Origin: Piezodorus guildinii
Lineage: Eukaryota; Arthropoda; Insecta; Hemiptera; Pentatomidae
Assembly (NCBI GenBank): GCA_023052935.1
Contig: CM041294.1
Span: 9,534,414 to 9,598,413 of the forward strand
DNA length: 64,000 bases
Direction: 5' to 3'
Position 1 is the stretch's first letter. Each line of letters starts with the position of its first letter. Of the stretch, positions 23,424 to 33,117 are shown piece after piece. The notes beneath the pieces were generated by a model, which was given only the letters and a program-made list of their open reading frames with translations, made no database searches and was not told the origin of the DNA. A program made the translations under genes and the position numbers.

Positions 23424-23697
23424 CTGTGCCACTACAACCCATGAAAGAGTCTTGGGCTCAGATTGGTACTGTTTCAAGGCCAATGGCTGTGCAATGAGAT
23501 CATGCTCAGCCTCCAGGTTTTTCCCAAATTTTGGGTACCCACTTTATAGAGGCTGGGTCTGCTCCAGGAGGGTCTCCATACCCCAGGATCGTCCCTCGGC
23601 TAAAATAACAGAATAAAGAATATTCTGTCACAACCGGGATTCGAACTCAGGACTCAGAGCACAGTAGACTAGTGCTCTATCCACTAGACCACGAAAA
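23424..23697 (-). mobile_element. SINE-B (second tRNA-derived SINE family)
   Basis: The minus strand starts GTTTTCGTGGTCTAGTGGAT, with an A-box-like TGGTCTAGTGG, then a B-box-like GTTCGAATCCCGG. An unrelated body of about 200 bp follows (plus strand agcctccaggtttttccc, ggagggtctccatacccc). The head resembles a tRNA with the first and last bases unpaired, so I call it a SINE rather than a tRNA gene. Confidence 0.7.
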
Positions 23698-23989
23698 CAA
23701 GATACAAATTATGCACTCTTCGGGATATTAACTTATATACGTAGATGTACTAATCTTTGTATTTCTTTAAATATCATTATTTTATTTTTTATTTGTCCTG
23801 GGCCCTGTTAATACAAATAATTAAATATGAATGATTTTTTTAAATTTAAATTATTTATTAAGGAACAATAAACAATTAAAGCCTTTCAGAATAATACAAT
23901 GATCACTCTGCTGATTAGAATGTGAGTTTAGAATACAAAATTTAATGAATAAAATTATTTAAGAAAGTGGATTAAATTAAAATTTACTC
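23698..23989. other. AT-rich spacer
   Basis: No feature recognised. Confidence 0.5.
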
Positions 23990-24340
23990 AAAATAATATT
24001 AAAAACTAATAATACAGGACACTGTCAGCTTAATAAGCATCCTGATAATATGGGGTTGGCGGCCTCACTGACTTGCAGATTCTGCAATCATCAAGAAGAT
24101 GAAACTGCTTATCATGTGATATGCAGTTATCCAGAGATTGTCAACAATTTTGCAGTTCTTTTAACAATTTTGGCAGCGACCGTATTTTAGATCCTAAGTT
24201 GTATAAACTGATTAATTCATACGGTTTGGTTAGATTCACCAAGGTAATAGGCCTGTAATAACAGGATAATGGATGGCGTACAATTAAGCCTAATAAGAGG
24301 CTGCAGTACATAGGATAAGCGGGGGAAAAAAGAAGAAAAA
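23990..24340 (+). pseudogene. LINE ORF2 C-terminal fragment
   Basis: The plus strand reads TGHCQLNKHPDNMGL, CRFCNHQEDETAYHVIC and, after a frame change, KLINSYGLVRFTKVIGL. This is the usual post-RNase-H tail of insect RNase H-bearing LINEs (the TGHCxLNKH segment and a CxxC...H...C cluster). It is short, frameshifted and flanked by unrelated DNA. Confidence 0.6.
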
Positions 24341-24869
24341 AAACCAATAAGAAAATAAAGTATAGATGAATAACTAAAAGTATAAATTTACATATATATG
24401 CACAGAAGGATTTCTATTACTGAAATAAAGTTCAAAGTAATAAGAGAAAATAAATCTTATTTTCTTCATTTCCTAAAACAACTGTGAAAGGGAGTGGTTT
24501 TCATGGATGTGAACAAGGAGCCAGATTAGCCGTGACGTCCTCCAGGTTGTTTTTGGATAATATAAATAATCAAGTACAATAGGGTATTAGGATAAAAGGT
24601 GTGGTTATACAGTGTTTTTACTTCCAAGCACGTATTTGATTATCTAATTTCCATGTATACAGACATTGCTTGAAAAAAAATAACATTTTCAACATGAGAC
24701 AACTAGAGAACTAAGTCTTTAAACGAAAATTCTGGGTACGTCCATGGTGGTTTCCTTTTATTGATTTAATTTTTTGAGGTAGAGTGAATACACTTTGAAT
24801 ATATGAACTACTGCCAAGACTACCCATCAACACTAGCATCTTGGTAGCAACTTCTTAGATGTTTAGTGA
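24341..24869. other. spacer without recognised gene
   Basis: Nothing convincing was found on either strand. Part of it may belong to the decayed LINE to its right. Confidence 0.4.
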
Positions 24870-25135
24870 TCATGTGTTACCCTTTTGTGCCCAATCAACA
24901 GGCAGGCGTGGACCACCTCCTTTCTGCAGTTCATACAACTTGGGATTTTCAAATGCTGTACCTCTTTCTTTATGGCTTTTAGCTTGATAACTGTTGTTCC
25001 ATTTCTCGAATATATTTTCCATCAACAGGATGTGCAAGCTTTGAATATTGTAAGAGAGCCATACATTTTGGTTGAGTAAAGCCCTCTTCGGCAGTCTTAT
25101 CCACCATTTTGTAGCCAATTAAAGTATTTGGACAA
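24870..25135 (-). pseudogene. LINE RNase H-region fragment, distal half
   Basis: The minus strand reads MVDKTAEEGF and IREMEQQ in mixed frames. It continues the fragment at 29116-29545 once the copia insertion and one GAATC copy are removed. The pattern agrees with the end of an RNase H domain, but identity is weak. Confidence 0.45.
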
Positions 25136-25140
25136 GAATC
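25136..25140. repeat. copia target-site duplication, left copy (gaatc)
   Basis: The 5-bp sequence gaatc directly precedes the left LTR and recurs directly after the right LTR at 29111-29115. Confidence 0.9.
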
Positions 25141-25333
25141 TATTAAAGTTATAGAGTATTAGGCAGTGGAATAAATGAACCTTCTACTAGACAGCTTGTT
25201 TATTACTGCTATATACACAAACAACATGGCGCAGGGGACGCTACCAACTGTACTGTTTGTTGTTGGGCTGCTGTACACCTAGGTGGAAGTTCAGTGCCAC
25301 AACTATCTTTACATATACAATCGATATTTAACA
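25141..25333 (-). repeat. copia 3' LTR
   Basis: 193 bp, matching 28918-29110 base for base on inspection. It is the 3' LTR because the element reads on the minus strand. Confidence 0.93.
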
Positions 25334-25342
25334 CACCCCCTC
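25334..25342 (-). other. copia polypurine tract
   Basis: The minus strand reads GAGGGGGTG immediately before the 3' LTR, the expected plus-strand priming site. Confidence 0.8.
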
Positions 25343-25400
25343 AATTGAATGTTTTCAAATATATACATACACAAGTAAATATTCAATTGTATCTCACATA

Positions 25401-25530
25401 CAAAACAAGTAAAAATATTATTCTACTACAAAATTCTACACCACAAAACAAGTAAAAATATTATTCTATTATAAAATTCTACACTACAAAACAAGTAAAA
25501 ATATTATACTATTACAAAATTCTATACAAC
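25401..25530. repeat. three tandem 43-bp units in copia 3' region
   Basis: Units start at 25401, 25444 and 25487 with caaaacaagtaaaaatatta and continue ttctactacaaaattctaca with a few changes. They lie between the polyprotein stop and the 3' LTR. Confidence 0.85.
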
Positions 25531-25566
25531 AATTTTAGCACAATATATATAAATGACATTAATATA

Positions 25567-28500
25567 TTAATTAATTAAAGCCTTCCGAAACATTTGAAAC
25601 TTATCAAAGGCAAGTGGTTTTGTGAACAAATCTGCCACATTGCGGTCAGAATTGATGTGTTCCACAGATATTATTTCTTTGGAAATAAGATCTTTAAGAA
25701 AATGGAATTTTATATCAATGTGTTTTGCTCGTTTAGAGTTTTCACAATTCTTTATAAAAGCTATAGCACTAGTGTTATCCACCAACAGTTTTCCACTTAA
25801 TGTTTCACCACTGAACTCACTAATTATTCCACTTAAACTCACAATTTCCTGTGATGCCATTCCTGCTGCAATGTACTCCGCTTCCATCGTTGACAGAGCC
25901 ACACATGCTTGCTTTCTTGAATGCCAAGCTATGGGATTGCTTCCGCAGAATGCTGCAAAGCCACTTACACTCTTTCGTGTTTCTATGTCACCTGCCCAGT
26001 CAGCATCTGAATAACCAATAAGTCCTAGGTTCTCACTTGGTTTGAAAGTAAGACCAATATCTCGAGTTTCTTTGAGATATCTGAGTATTCGTTTTGCAGC
26101 TTTCCAAGACTGCTGAGTAGCTTTATCTAAACATCTAGATAAATAGCTAATTGGGAATGATAAATCCGGTCGAGTTGTTGTGCTCAGATACATAAGTCCA
26201 CATACCAAGCTCCTGTATGGTATATTTTCATCTAAAGGTGGACTATCAGCGTTAAGCTTAAATCCAACCTCCATGGGGGTTGATACCTTCCTGCACTCTT
26301 CCATATTATAATCTTCAAGGAGTTTATCAATAAAGCGGGTTTGTGTAACCCTTATTTTCTTTTCTTGCCTTTCAATCTTCATCCCTAAAAATTGAGAAGC
26401 CTTCATTTCTTTAATGCTGAACTCTCCTTTTAAATTGTTCACTAATTCTGCAATAGCCTTTTCATCCCCTGTAATTAGGCCATCATCCACAAAAAGAACA
26501 AAGAACACCCTACTCTTGTAGTAAAGGCATAAATCATATTGGGATCTTTTAAATCCCAGTTTTAACATAAAAGAATTAAATCTTTCATTCCAATACTTCG
26601 GTGCTTTCTTAAGTCCATAAAGTGGCCTATTTAGTCTCAGAGTTTTTGTAGAACAACTTACACCTTTAGGTGGTTTTATAAACACAGGATAGTCCAGTGA
26701 GCCATTGAGAAAGGCTGTTGGCACATCAACTTGTCTAATACTCCAATCGTTTTGGCATGCAAATGACAAGAGAGTTCTTACAGTATCCATTCGGCAAACT
26801 GGTGAGTAATTAAATACACAATCATCTTGAGTTTGTTCTTCAAACCCTCTTGCTACCAATCTGGCCTTTTTGATTCCATCTTCCTTCACTGTGAAAACCC
26901 ATTTAGTTGTGATTAGGACACTTCCATTCGGTGCTTCCTCTTCAGACCAAGTGTTCATCTTCTCATGAGCTTTTAGTTCTTTAATAATGGCTTCCTGCCA
27001 TTCCTCCTTTTTATTAGCATCCTCATAAGATGATGGAACTCCATCTGATCGGCTTACCATACAGTATGCATTATATAACTCATAATCATTTAGGAAATGA
27101 GGTTTTGACCGGTTTCTCTGAGGTCTAGAAGTTTCTTCTGAATGCTCTGGATTGGATTCTTCATTCTGAAGTCTTGAAGGGTTTTCTGACTGCTCTGGAT
27201 TACAATCATTCTGAGGTCTAGAAGTATCTTCTGGCTGCTCTGAAATATTAGTTTTATTCTCTTCACCATTTTTCCTTCCCTCTTCATAGCTTCCACCACT
27301 ATTATGATAGACAATAGGTACATTTTTAACTTCTTTATAGGGCATTTGGCTCTCCTCGAATATCACATCTCTAGATCTAATAACTTTCTGCTCGTCTGGC
27401 AACCAAATCCTATACCCACCACCACAATAACCAACCATCACCCCCTCCTTGCTTCTGGGATCCAATTTGGAACCTTTAGGAAGAATGGTAGGCCATGCTC
27501 GGCAACCAAATATACGAAGTTTAGACAGATCATTTCTGCCATTCCATATTAATGAGGGAGTTTCACCTTTATTTAAGGCTGAAGTAGGTGACCTATTCAG
27601 TTCATAAGCAGAACATCGAGCTGCTTCCCCCCACAAGAACTTGGGGATGCCGGAATCTGATACCTTAGTACGCATCATATCTAATAGCGTCCTATTCATT
27701 CTTTCACTCTTTCCGTTCATTTGAGGGCTATATGGCAATGAATATTCTAATCTTATACCTTTATCTGAACAATATTTTCGAAAAAATTTAGACGTAAATT
27801 CACCTCCATTATCTAAACGTAGCCTTTTCACTGGGACACCCTGCTGCCTTTCTAGTTCCGCTATATAATCCATCAGGTTTGTTTCAGCTTCGCTCTTCAT
27901 ATGGAGAAGTTTGACATGCACAAAATGAGTGAAGTCATCCAAAATCACCTGCATATACTTATGTCCTTCAACTGATTCAGGATTGAATGGACCACATATA
28001 TCAGAGTGAATTAATTCACCAACCTTTGAAGTGCGTTTCCTATTATTTGAAAAGGGCTGTCTAGTAGCCTTACCTTCAATGCATGCCGAACACTTCTTGT
28101 CACTATAGGGTAATCCTAAACTTTTAAGTCCATGCCGATTCAAATGTCCTAGCCGTTTATGCCATAGATCTCCATCCGTAGCACTTGAAATGTTGCACTT
28201 GACTTGATTATCACTGGGTTCATCAAATGTAAATATGTACAATCCATTCACTCGTGGACAACTCAGCTTAAAATTTCTTCCGCAGATTTTCATCTCCTTA
28301 GAATCTGTAATCACTTTTAAGCCTTTTGAGGTAACAGCACTCACTGACAATAAATTATGTTTTAATCCCGGAACTATTAAACCTTTAATGTTTACAATCC
28401 TACCTTGAGAGGTTACTCTTAGGGTACCTTCTTTTCTAGTAAACATCTTATCACCATTAGCTATATGTATGGCAACATCATGATCAAGATTCGAAACATT

Positions 28501-28824
28501 TGACAAAAGGGGTTCCAATTCTGCTTTAAAAAGATGGTTACTCGCACCTGAATCGACTAAAAACACATTGTTAGATGATAGTTTAATATTACCACAATTT
28601 AGGGCCACCATTACAACTTCTTCATCTACATCTGCTGAATTACCCTGGATTGTTCCTCTTCTTTTCCCACGAAAGCTTCTATTAAAGGATTTACTTCCAC
28701 GGTTCTGCTTATTTTTGGGACACTGTGCCTTGAAATGTCTTTTATCCCCACATATAAAGCAACCACTCTGTGCTTTAAATGATACTTCTGATGTAGTAAC
28801 TGACGCCATAGTACCGGTAAACAA
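25567..28824 (-). CDS. copia Gag(partial)-Pol polyprotein, 1085 aa
   Basis: Zinc knuckle CFICGDKRHFKAQC at residues 22-35. Aspartic protease FLVDSGASNHLF (88-99). Integrase His-Cys finger WHKRLGHLNRHG to CSACIEGK (221-252). Integrase core with Asp near 275, Asp 338 (RLDNGGEF) and Glu 374 (GKSERMNR). RT with RQVDVPTAFLNG (697-708) and LFVDDGLITG (777-786). RNase H GYSDADWAGD (937-946), STMEAEYIAAG (978-988) and VDNTSAIAF (1015-1023). Residues 528-570 hold a threefold Glu/Ser/Arg repeat. Copia polyproteins are usually around 1400 aa; about 250-300 residues of Gag are missing before the knuckle. The start is the first Met after the primer-binding site. Confidence 0.95.
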   Translation of the reverse strand: MFTGTMASVTTSEVSFKAQSGCFICGDKRHFKAQCPKNKQNRGSKSFNRSFRGKRRGTIQGNSADVDEEVVMVALNCGNIKLSSNNVFLVDSGASNHLFKAELEPLLSNVSNLDHDVAIHIANGDKMFTRKEGTLRVTSQGRIVNIKGLIVPGLKHNLLSVSAVTSKGLKVITDSKEMKICGRNFKLSCPRVNGLYIFTFDEPSDNQVKCNISSATDGDLWHKRLGHLNRHGLKSLGLPYSDKKCSACIEGKATRQPFSNNRKRTSKVGELIHSDICGPFNPESVEGHKYMQVILDDFTHFVHVKLLHMKSEAETNLMDYIAELERQQGVPVKRLRLDNGGEFTSKFFRKYCSDKGIRLEYSLPYSPQMNGKSERMNRTLLDMMRTKVSDSGIPKFLWGEAARCSAYELNRSPTSALNKGETPSLIWNGRNDLSKLRIFGCRAWPTILPKGSKLDPRSKEGVMVGYCGGGYRIWLPDEQKVIRSRDVIFEESQMPYKEVKNVPIVYHNSGGSYEEGRKNGEENKTNISEQPEDTSRPQNDCNPEQSENPSRLQNEESNPEHSEETSRPQRNRSKPHFLNDYELYNAYCMVSRSDGVPSSYEDANKKEEWQEAIIKELKAHEKMNTWSEEEAPNGSVLITTKWVFTVKEDGIKKARLVARGFEEQTQDDCVFNYSPVCRMDTVRTLLSFACQNDWSIRQVDVPTAFLNGSLDYPVFIKPPKGVSCSTKTLRLNRPLYGLKKAPKYWNERFNSFMLKLGFKRSQYDLCLYYKSRVFFVLFVDDGLITGDEKAIAELVNNLKGEFSIKEMKASQFLGMKIERQEKKIRVTQTRFIDKLLEDYNMEECRKVSTPMEVGFKLNADSPPLDENIPYRSLVCGLMYLSTTTRPDLSFPISYLSRCLDKATQQSWKAAKRILRYLKETRDIGLTFKPSENLGLIGYSDADWAGDIETRKSVSGFAAFCGSNPIAWHSRKQACVALSTMEAEYIAAGMASQEIVSLSGIISEFSGETLSGKLLVDNTSAIAFIKNCENSKRAKHIDIKFHFLKDLISKEIISVEHINSDRNVADLFTKPLAFDKFQMFRKALIN

Positions 28825-28903
28825 AAATCACTAATAAAATAATATCACTTCGCGACCACGCGTTGACACTATACACAAATACTATGCTCTGCACAAAAAT
28901 ACT

Positions 28904-28917
28904 CTGGGCCCATAACC
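28904..28917 (-). other. copia primer-binding site (initiator tRNA-Met half)
   Basis: The minus strand reads GGTTATGGGCCCAG directly after the 5' LTR. It is the same type of site Drosophila copia uses with a cleaved initiator methionine tRNA. Confidence 0.88.
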
Positions 28918-29110
28918 TATTAAAGTTATAGAGTATTAGGCAGTGGAATAAATGAACCTTCTACTAGACAGCTTGTTTATTACTGCTATATACACAAACA
29001 ACATGGCGCAGGGGACGCTACCAACTGTACTGTTTGTTGTTGGGCTGCTGTACACCTAGGTGGAAGTTCAGTGCCACAACTATCTTTACATATACAATCG
29101 ATATTTAACA
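28918..29110 (-). repeat. copia 5' LTR
   Basis: 193 bp, same sequence as 25141-25333. Its right edge aacaGAATC begins the target duplication. The distance from its inner edge to the polyprotein start is only about 93 bp, which shows where the gag deletion lies. Confidence 0.93.
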
Positions 29111-29115
29111 GAATC
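29111..29115. repeat. copia target-site duplication, right copy (gaatc)
   Basis: Matches 25136-25140. Confidence 0.9.
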
Positions 29116-29545
29116 AACCATTAAAGTGTTTCCAAGTGGTTGTAAATCTACTTGCATTGAATTCTTTTTGTCTTCAGCCACAGATTTGGTTAATTCTAAA
29201 ATTCTGGGATGGCTGGAATACATATTTTCTTAAGCTTTCAAAAACATGCAATGAATCTGAGGTTAGCATAACATTCTTTATATGAAGTGTTCCTAAAACA
29301 TTTCAAGGCCGTTGCGATTGTATCCACATCAGCTGTATAATGTCTACAGAATGCAAACAAAACTCACATAATTTTGAAATGTAGGTGCAATCTGATGTAG
29401 CATAATTAAATCTGACTGATGAGTCTGATTCAGAACCATCCATGAAAATCAATTTGTCATCAGACAATTCATTGATAATCTTCTCAAAGAAGTCTTTAAA
29501 ATTTATTAATTGTGATTTTTCTTTAGTATTGTTTGCCAATTGAGT
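29116..29545 (-). pseudogene. LINE RNase H-region fragment, proximal half
   Basis: The minus strand reads DKLIFMDGSESDSSVRF, then in another frame TSDSLHVFESLRK. These correspond to the two conserved RNase H strands (DGS and TDS-type motifs) of RNase H-bearing LINEs. It runs into the copia 5' LTR and resumes at 24870-25135. Stops show decay. Confidence 0.55.
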
Positions 29546-30131
29546 TGTGGTGTTTTGTAAAAGTCAATGGTGGTATCCTTTTTTTTCATTTGTATTTCTA
29601 TTGATTAATTTTAACTGATTAACTTCAGCTGGAATGTTGCAGAGTATTTAAGTGTGAAGATATATCTATAAGTGGAATGGGTAACTTGTATGAATGTGGT
29701 CTTATGGCAAAATGGTGGTTAAGGAAGAGGGATTGATCAATGGTAATACCTTAGTTTTTAACAGAGGAAAAATAAGATATCGGTCGTTCATTTCATTATA
29801 GATTTGGAAAGTTAGGTATCTAGTCAATGGAGAGGTTTGATACAAATGATAATGGTTTGAGTTTTAGCAGTGTTTTTTAACCTTAATTGATTAAAGTTTA
29901 CTCATGTGTTGATTCAGTTTAGGTCTTCTTGTAAATTGGTAAATACTGCAGATAGCTGAGGAGAAAATGATGATAGATATATTTGAGATTTGCCAACATA
30001 AAGGCAACTCCTGAGATCAAAGTGAGATAGTTAATGGAAAATGTAAATGGCAACTGCTTGGATATATTTTTGCTGATTTATATAATTTATGATATAAAAA
30101 AAATAAAGAAATATTGAAGCAAAAAGATATA
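29546..30131. other. AT-rich spacer without recognised gene
   Basis: No coding or repeat structure recognised. Confidence 0.5.
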
Positions 30132-31346
30132 ACCTAGAAACATTGTGATAGTCTTTGGGAGAAGATGAGCCAGCTTTTTTTGTTAAGGATGAATAATGAC
30201 TTTGAACTCTACTGATACTATTTACCCTGCTGACCATTTTGAAATCTACTTTCTTTTTCCATTATTTTTTGCCATGATATAATATTCAGGAAGAATTAAG
30301 TAGAACGTGTACAAATTGTATCTTACAAAAACTTTCAATATTATTATTAGCTTCAAAGGGGCAAATGGGTAGGGTAACAGGAGGACTTGAAAGGGAGATA
30401 GGTGCGGGGGTCTCCCCCATTCTCTGTGAATTTTATCAAGCCATAGTGCCCTACCCACTGCTAGATAAACTTCCAGTCCTCCCTATCCCTACCAATGCCT
30501 ACTGTCACCACTACTGCCTAGTGGTGCCCCTCCCCCCCCCCCCCTCCCCCCCGGGGAGTCCGATTAAAAAAGTTAAAGCTGTTTTATAAGTATCCCATCT
30601 GCCAGTTTTTTTGGCCAAATTAAAAAGTCTCCTGGTGAGAACTCTCAGCCTTTTAAGGTCATTATTCCACCAAGAAGCCTTCCTATTATTCGTAGACCTC
30701 TTTATACTGTTGCTTTCAAAGTAGGAATGCATGAGAGCATGAGTTAATGAGGAGTTGAGACATTCAAGATTCCATGGATTATCAATCCTGGTAGGACAAC
30801 TCTTGGCAGCCTCAGCTAAATGTACTGAAAAGGAATCCCAGTTTGTTAGTCTGGGATTCCTGAATGTTGTGGTAAAGGTTTCATCACATTTAAGATCGAA
30901 CCTGATGTATTTATGATCTGAACATGTTTCTTCATCAACTACATGCCAGTTAGTAATGTGGGACCTTAACGAATTAGAGGCTAAGGTTATATCTATGATC
31001 TCAGATCTGTTTTTGTTAAAAAAGGTAGGTACTCTGGCTTTGTTCAAGATAATGAGATCATTTTCAATTATGTAATCTAGGATTAGCTCACCTCTATTGA
31101 TGGTGTTTGTGCTTCCTCAGATTCTGTGGTGTGCGTTGGCATCCAGACCTGCAATGATACTTTTATTGCACCACTCCAGGGCTGTGCCAATGATGTAAGT
31201 AGGGTCTGAATCCTCATAAGGCATATAGCCCGCCACTATAGTCAGCTCCCTATGTCTTGAGTTCCCTTTCGGGTTGAATTGAGCTACTGCTTGATCTCTG
31301 GAACAAAATTGCAAAAGAGACAGCAGTTTTAGAGTTTTTTAAAATC
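30132..31346 (-). pseudogene. LINE-alpha ORF2 fragment (endonuclease to linker)
   Basis: The minus strand matches 46936-48133 closely, with few substitutions. It reads the apurinic-type endonuclease part: ELTIVAGYMPYEDSDP, then SIIAGLDANAHHRI, RGELILDYIIENDLIIL and CSDHKYIRFDL. A linker with KRSTNNRKASWWNNDLKRL follows, ending in SRVQSHYSSLTKKAG. A C-run rich insert (30360-30590) lies within it, as in the other copy. At 31347 it meets an ORF1 segment in opposite orientation, so this is a rearranged, dead copy. Confidence 0.8.
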
Positions 31347-31347
31347 T

Positions 31348-32398
31348 TGAGATTAAGGTCTACCACATTGAAACAAATCAAGAGTTACTTGTGGCAGCCA
31401 CAGCTCAAGCTGGCAAGGATGCCCAGACTCAACAAGCAGACAAGATCACCGAGCCTACACCGTCTGAATCCGAATTCCAAGACCAGAGTGGTTGCCCTGT
31501 AGAGGATGACTCCTCCACATGGGTGCCCCCTAGTTCTTCGAGGAGGAGGAGGAGAAGAAGGAGGAAATACAATCCTACTGCTAGAATCATACTTAAAACT
31601 ACTGATGCTGCTTCGACATCAGTCATTACTAATATCCTGGAGCCTAGGCGAAGTGCGGCAGGGTCGGGTGCTGTGGCCCTCCATTCTGGGGCAGACCCTG
31701 TATCTGGCATGTCTGGCTCTGAACTTAAAGCTCCAGGACCTTACTCATCTTTTCTTGTTTCCGATTCTAAGACGCCTCCTGCAAGGCCAAAGGGCAAGGT
31801 AACAGGTGTCCGAAAGGAACCTGCGAACGTGTCCCTGAAGCCCCAAGGGAGAGCCGCCTTACAAGCAAGCGTTAAAGGAGACTACATCCAGTTACACTTC
31901 TGCCGCGAGAAACCTGTAGGTTGGTAGGCTACCCCCCAAGTTCAGCTCACTTGTGAGCAAAGCTACACGTTAAAAGAACTAATCGCCGATAAGGTAGGTG
32001 AATTAGAAGCTTTAGGAGAACACCATCCTGCCTTCGATGGAGCCAGCTTCAAGCTGGGCGGCTGCATTGTATGCTGTAAGGATGAGGCCACTAAAACATG
32101 GCTTGAAGCAACTATCCCCTCTCTGAGCTTGTGCGAGGGAATGACCCTTTGTACATGTGATGCAAGGGAACTAACTAAAACCGTTAACGTTCGGGGATTT
32201 TTCCCTGGCAGGGTACTCATTGAGGCCCAATTAATGAATCTTATTTTGGTCCAGAATTACAACGTTGATGGAATTCACTCCCAACTTTACCTTAAAGAGC
32301 TTTATAAAGGCTTGTACACCATCTTTAAAGTTCCAGAGATGAGCGTGGACAGCCTCAAAATCAAGAAACGATACTCAACTGTGGCATGCAATGTATTT
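31348..32398 (+). pseudogene. LINE-alpha ORF1 (DUF4780-like) fragment
   Basis: It reads an acidic/Ser-Thr region, an Arg-rich patch (SSRRRRRRRRKYNPTARI) and then, after a frameshift near 31925, the conserved C-terminal domain: GEHHPAFDGASFKLGGCIVC, TKTWLEATIPSLSLCEGM, FFPGRVLIEAQLMNLI and VQNYNVDGIHSQLYL. This is the pattern of DUF4780-type ORF1 proteins of insect LINEs. The N-terminus is missing (present in the inverted copy to 43628). Confidence 0.7.
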
Positions 32399-32516
32399 TT
32401 TTTTTTGAGCGGCATAGGGATTGGCTGGTTAGGAGTTAGGAGCTGGACGGCATTGACTCAAAACCGTGATGATTGGAGGAAACGGTTGGAGGAGACCAAG
32501 ACCCATGACCGGGTTG
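32399..32516 (+). pseudogene. LINE-beta-like 3' tail fused to ORF1
   Basis: It reads WLGVRSWTALTQNRDDWRKR and LEETKTHDRVVE. This resembles the C-terminal DRxxWR...EEx(K/R)TxD segment of the GSECW-type LINE at 43735-44522. It is joined in frame to ORF1 through a T-run at 32397-32406, giving the 148-codon open frame 32129-32575 that is not a real gene. Confidence 0.5.
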
Positions 32517-33117
32517 TTGAAAAAGATCTTCCAGTAATTTATAATTGCATTAAGCACACTGGTTTTGCAGTTTAGTTAAATGTGTTTGGCTATAGACTGT
32601 TATTTTGATAACATATTTACAAGAAAGACGGAGTTGAGCCACCATCTCATTCATTATGAATGGAATGATTTTTTTAATTGCAGGAGATTGTAGATGGAGA
32701 AGATATTTGGGGAATTTATGTCTTAAGAGAAAAATGATCAAAGGAAATATTGCCTCTGTGGGGTGGGAAAGAGCCAACTCCATATAAAAGTGAGACCCAT
32801 TTCCACCATTTTGAGATACAAAAGATAAATTTTAAAAATTATTTAGGAATCATTTTGATCATTCTGTGTCTTGAGTACAGTAGAGATGCAACCATATTCC
32901 ACAAAGCTACAGTCCAAAGAGGGGAAAATACAGGGAGCTTATGTGTGGATTGTGGTACTTTATTGACTGTAAAGAAATATGAGGATAACCTAACACACAG
33001 TGACATCTAGGTTTTTAAGAGCTGAAAGTAATGGTGTGGTCACTAAAGTAGAATGTAAAAAAATGGTGATCGAATCTAGAGGATCAGATCTGAGTAAAAT
33101 TTTTTAGCTAATTGTCT
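32517..33117 (+). repeat. segment X, copy 1 (601 bp)
   Basis: An unassigned 601-bp sequence with two more copies in inverted orientation at 33742-34342 and 34967-35567, all of equal length. Short open frames occur (86 and 77 codons, opposite strands), without recognisable protein features. Confidence 0.85.

Larger units (their letters stand above)
25141..29110 (-). mobile_element. Ty1/copia retrotransposon, 3970 bp, young, gag-deleted
   Basis: Two 193-bp LTRs that I read as identical flank a single 1085-codon open frame on the minus strand. The LTR ends are TGTTAAATA and CTTTAATA in element orientation. A primer-binding site complementary to the initiator-Met tRNA half (GGTTATGGGCCCAG) adjoins the 5' LTR, and a polypurine tract adjoins the 3' LTR. 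Flanks are GAATC duplications. Identical LTRs imply a recent insertion. It sits inside an older LINE fragment and splits it. Only the zinc-knuckle end of Gag remains, so it may need Gag in trans. Confidence 0.95.

Noticed and set aside
23628..23697. A tRNA gene on the minus strand
   Set aside because: A- and B-box-like motifs are present, but the acceptor ends do not pair and SINE body continues directly after the tRNA-like part.
30365..30589. Pro-rich plus-strand frame
   Set aside because: It lies over the C-run in the LINE-alpha insert and is antisense to LINE ORF2.
32750..33010. Small gene of 86 codons with three copies (also 33849-34109 and 35074-35334)
   Set aside because: The copies exist only because segment X is triplicated; no start context, family motif or conservation beyond the copies supports coding.
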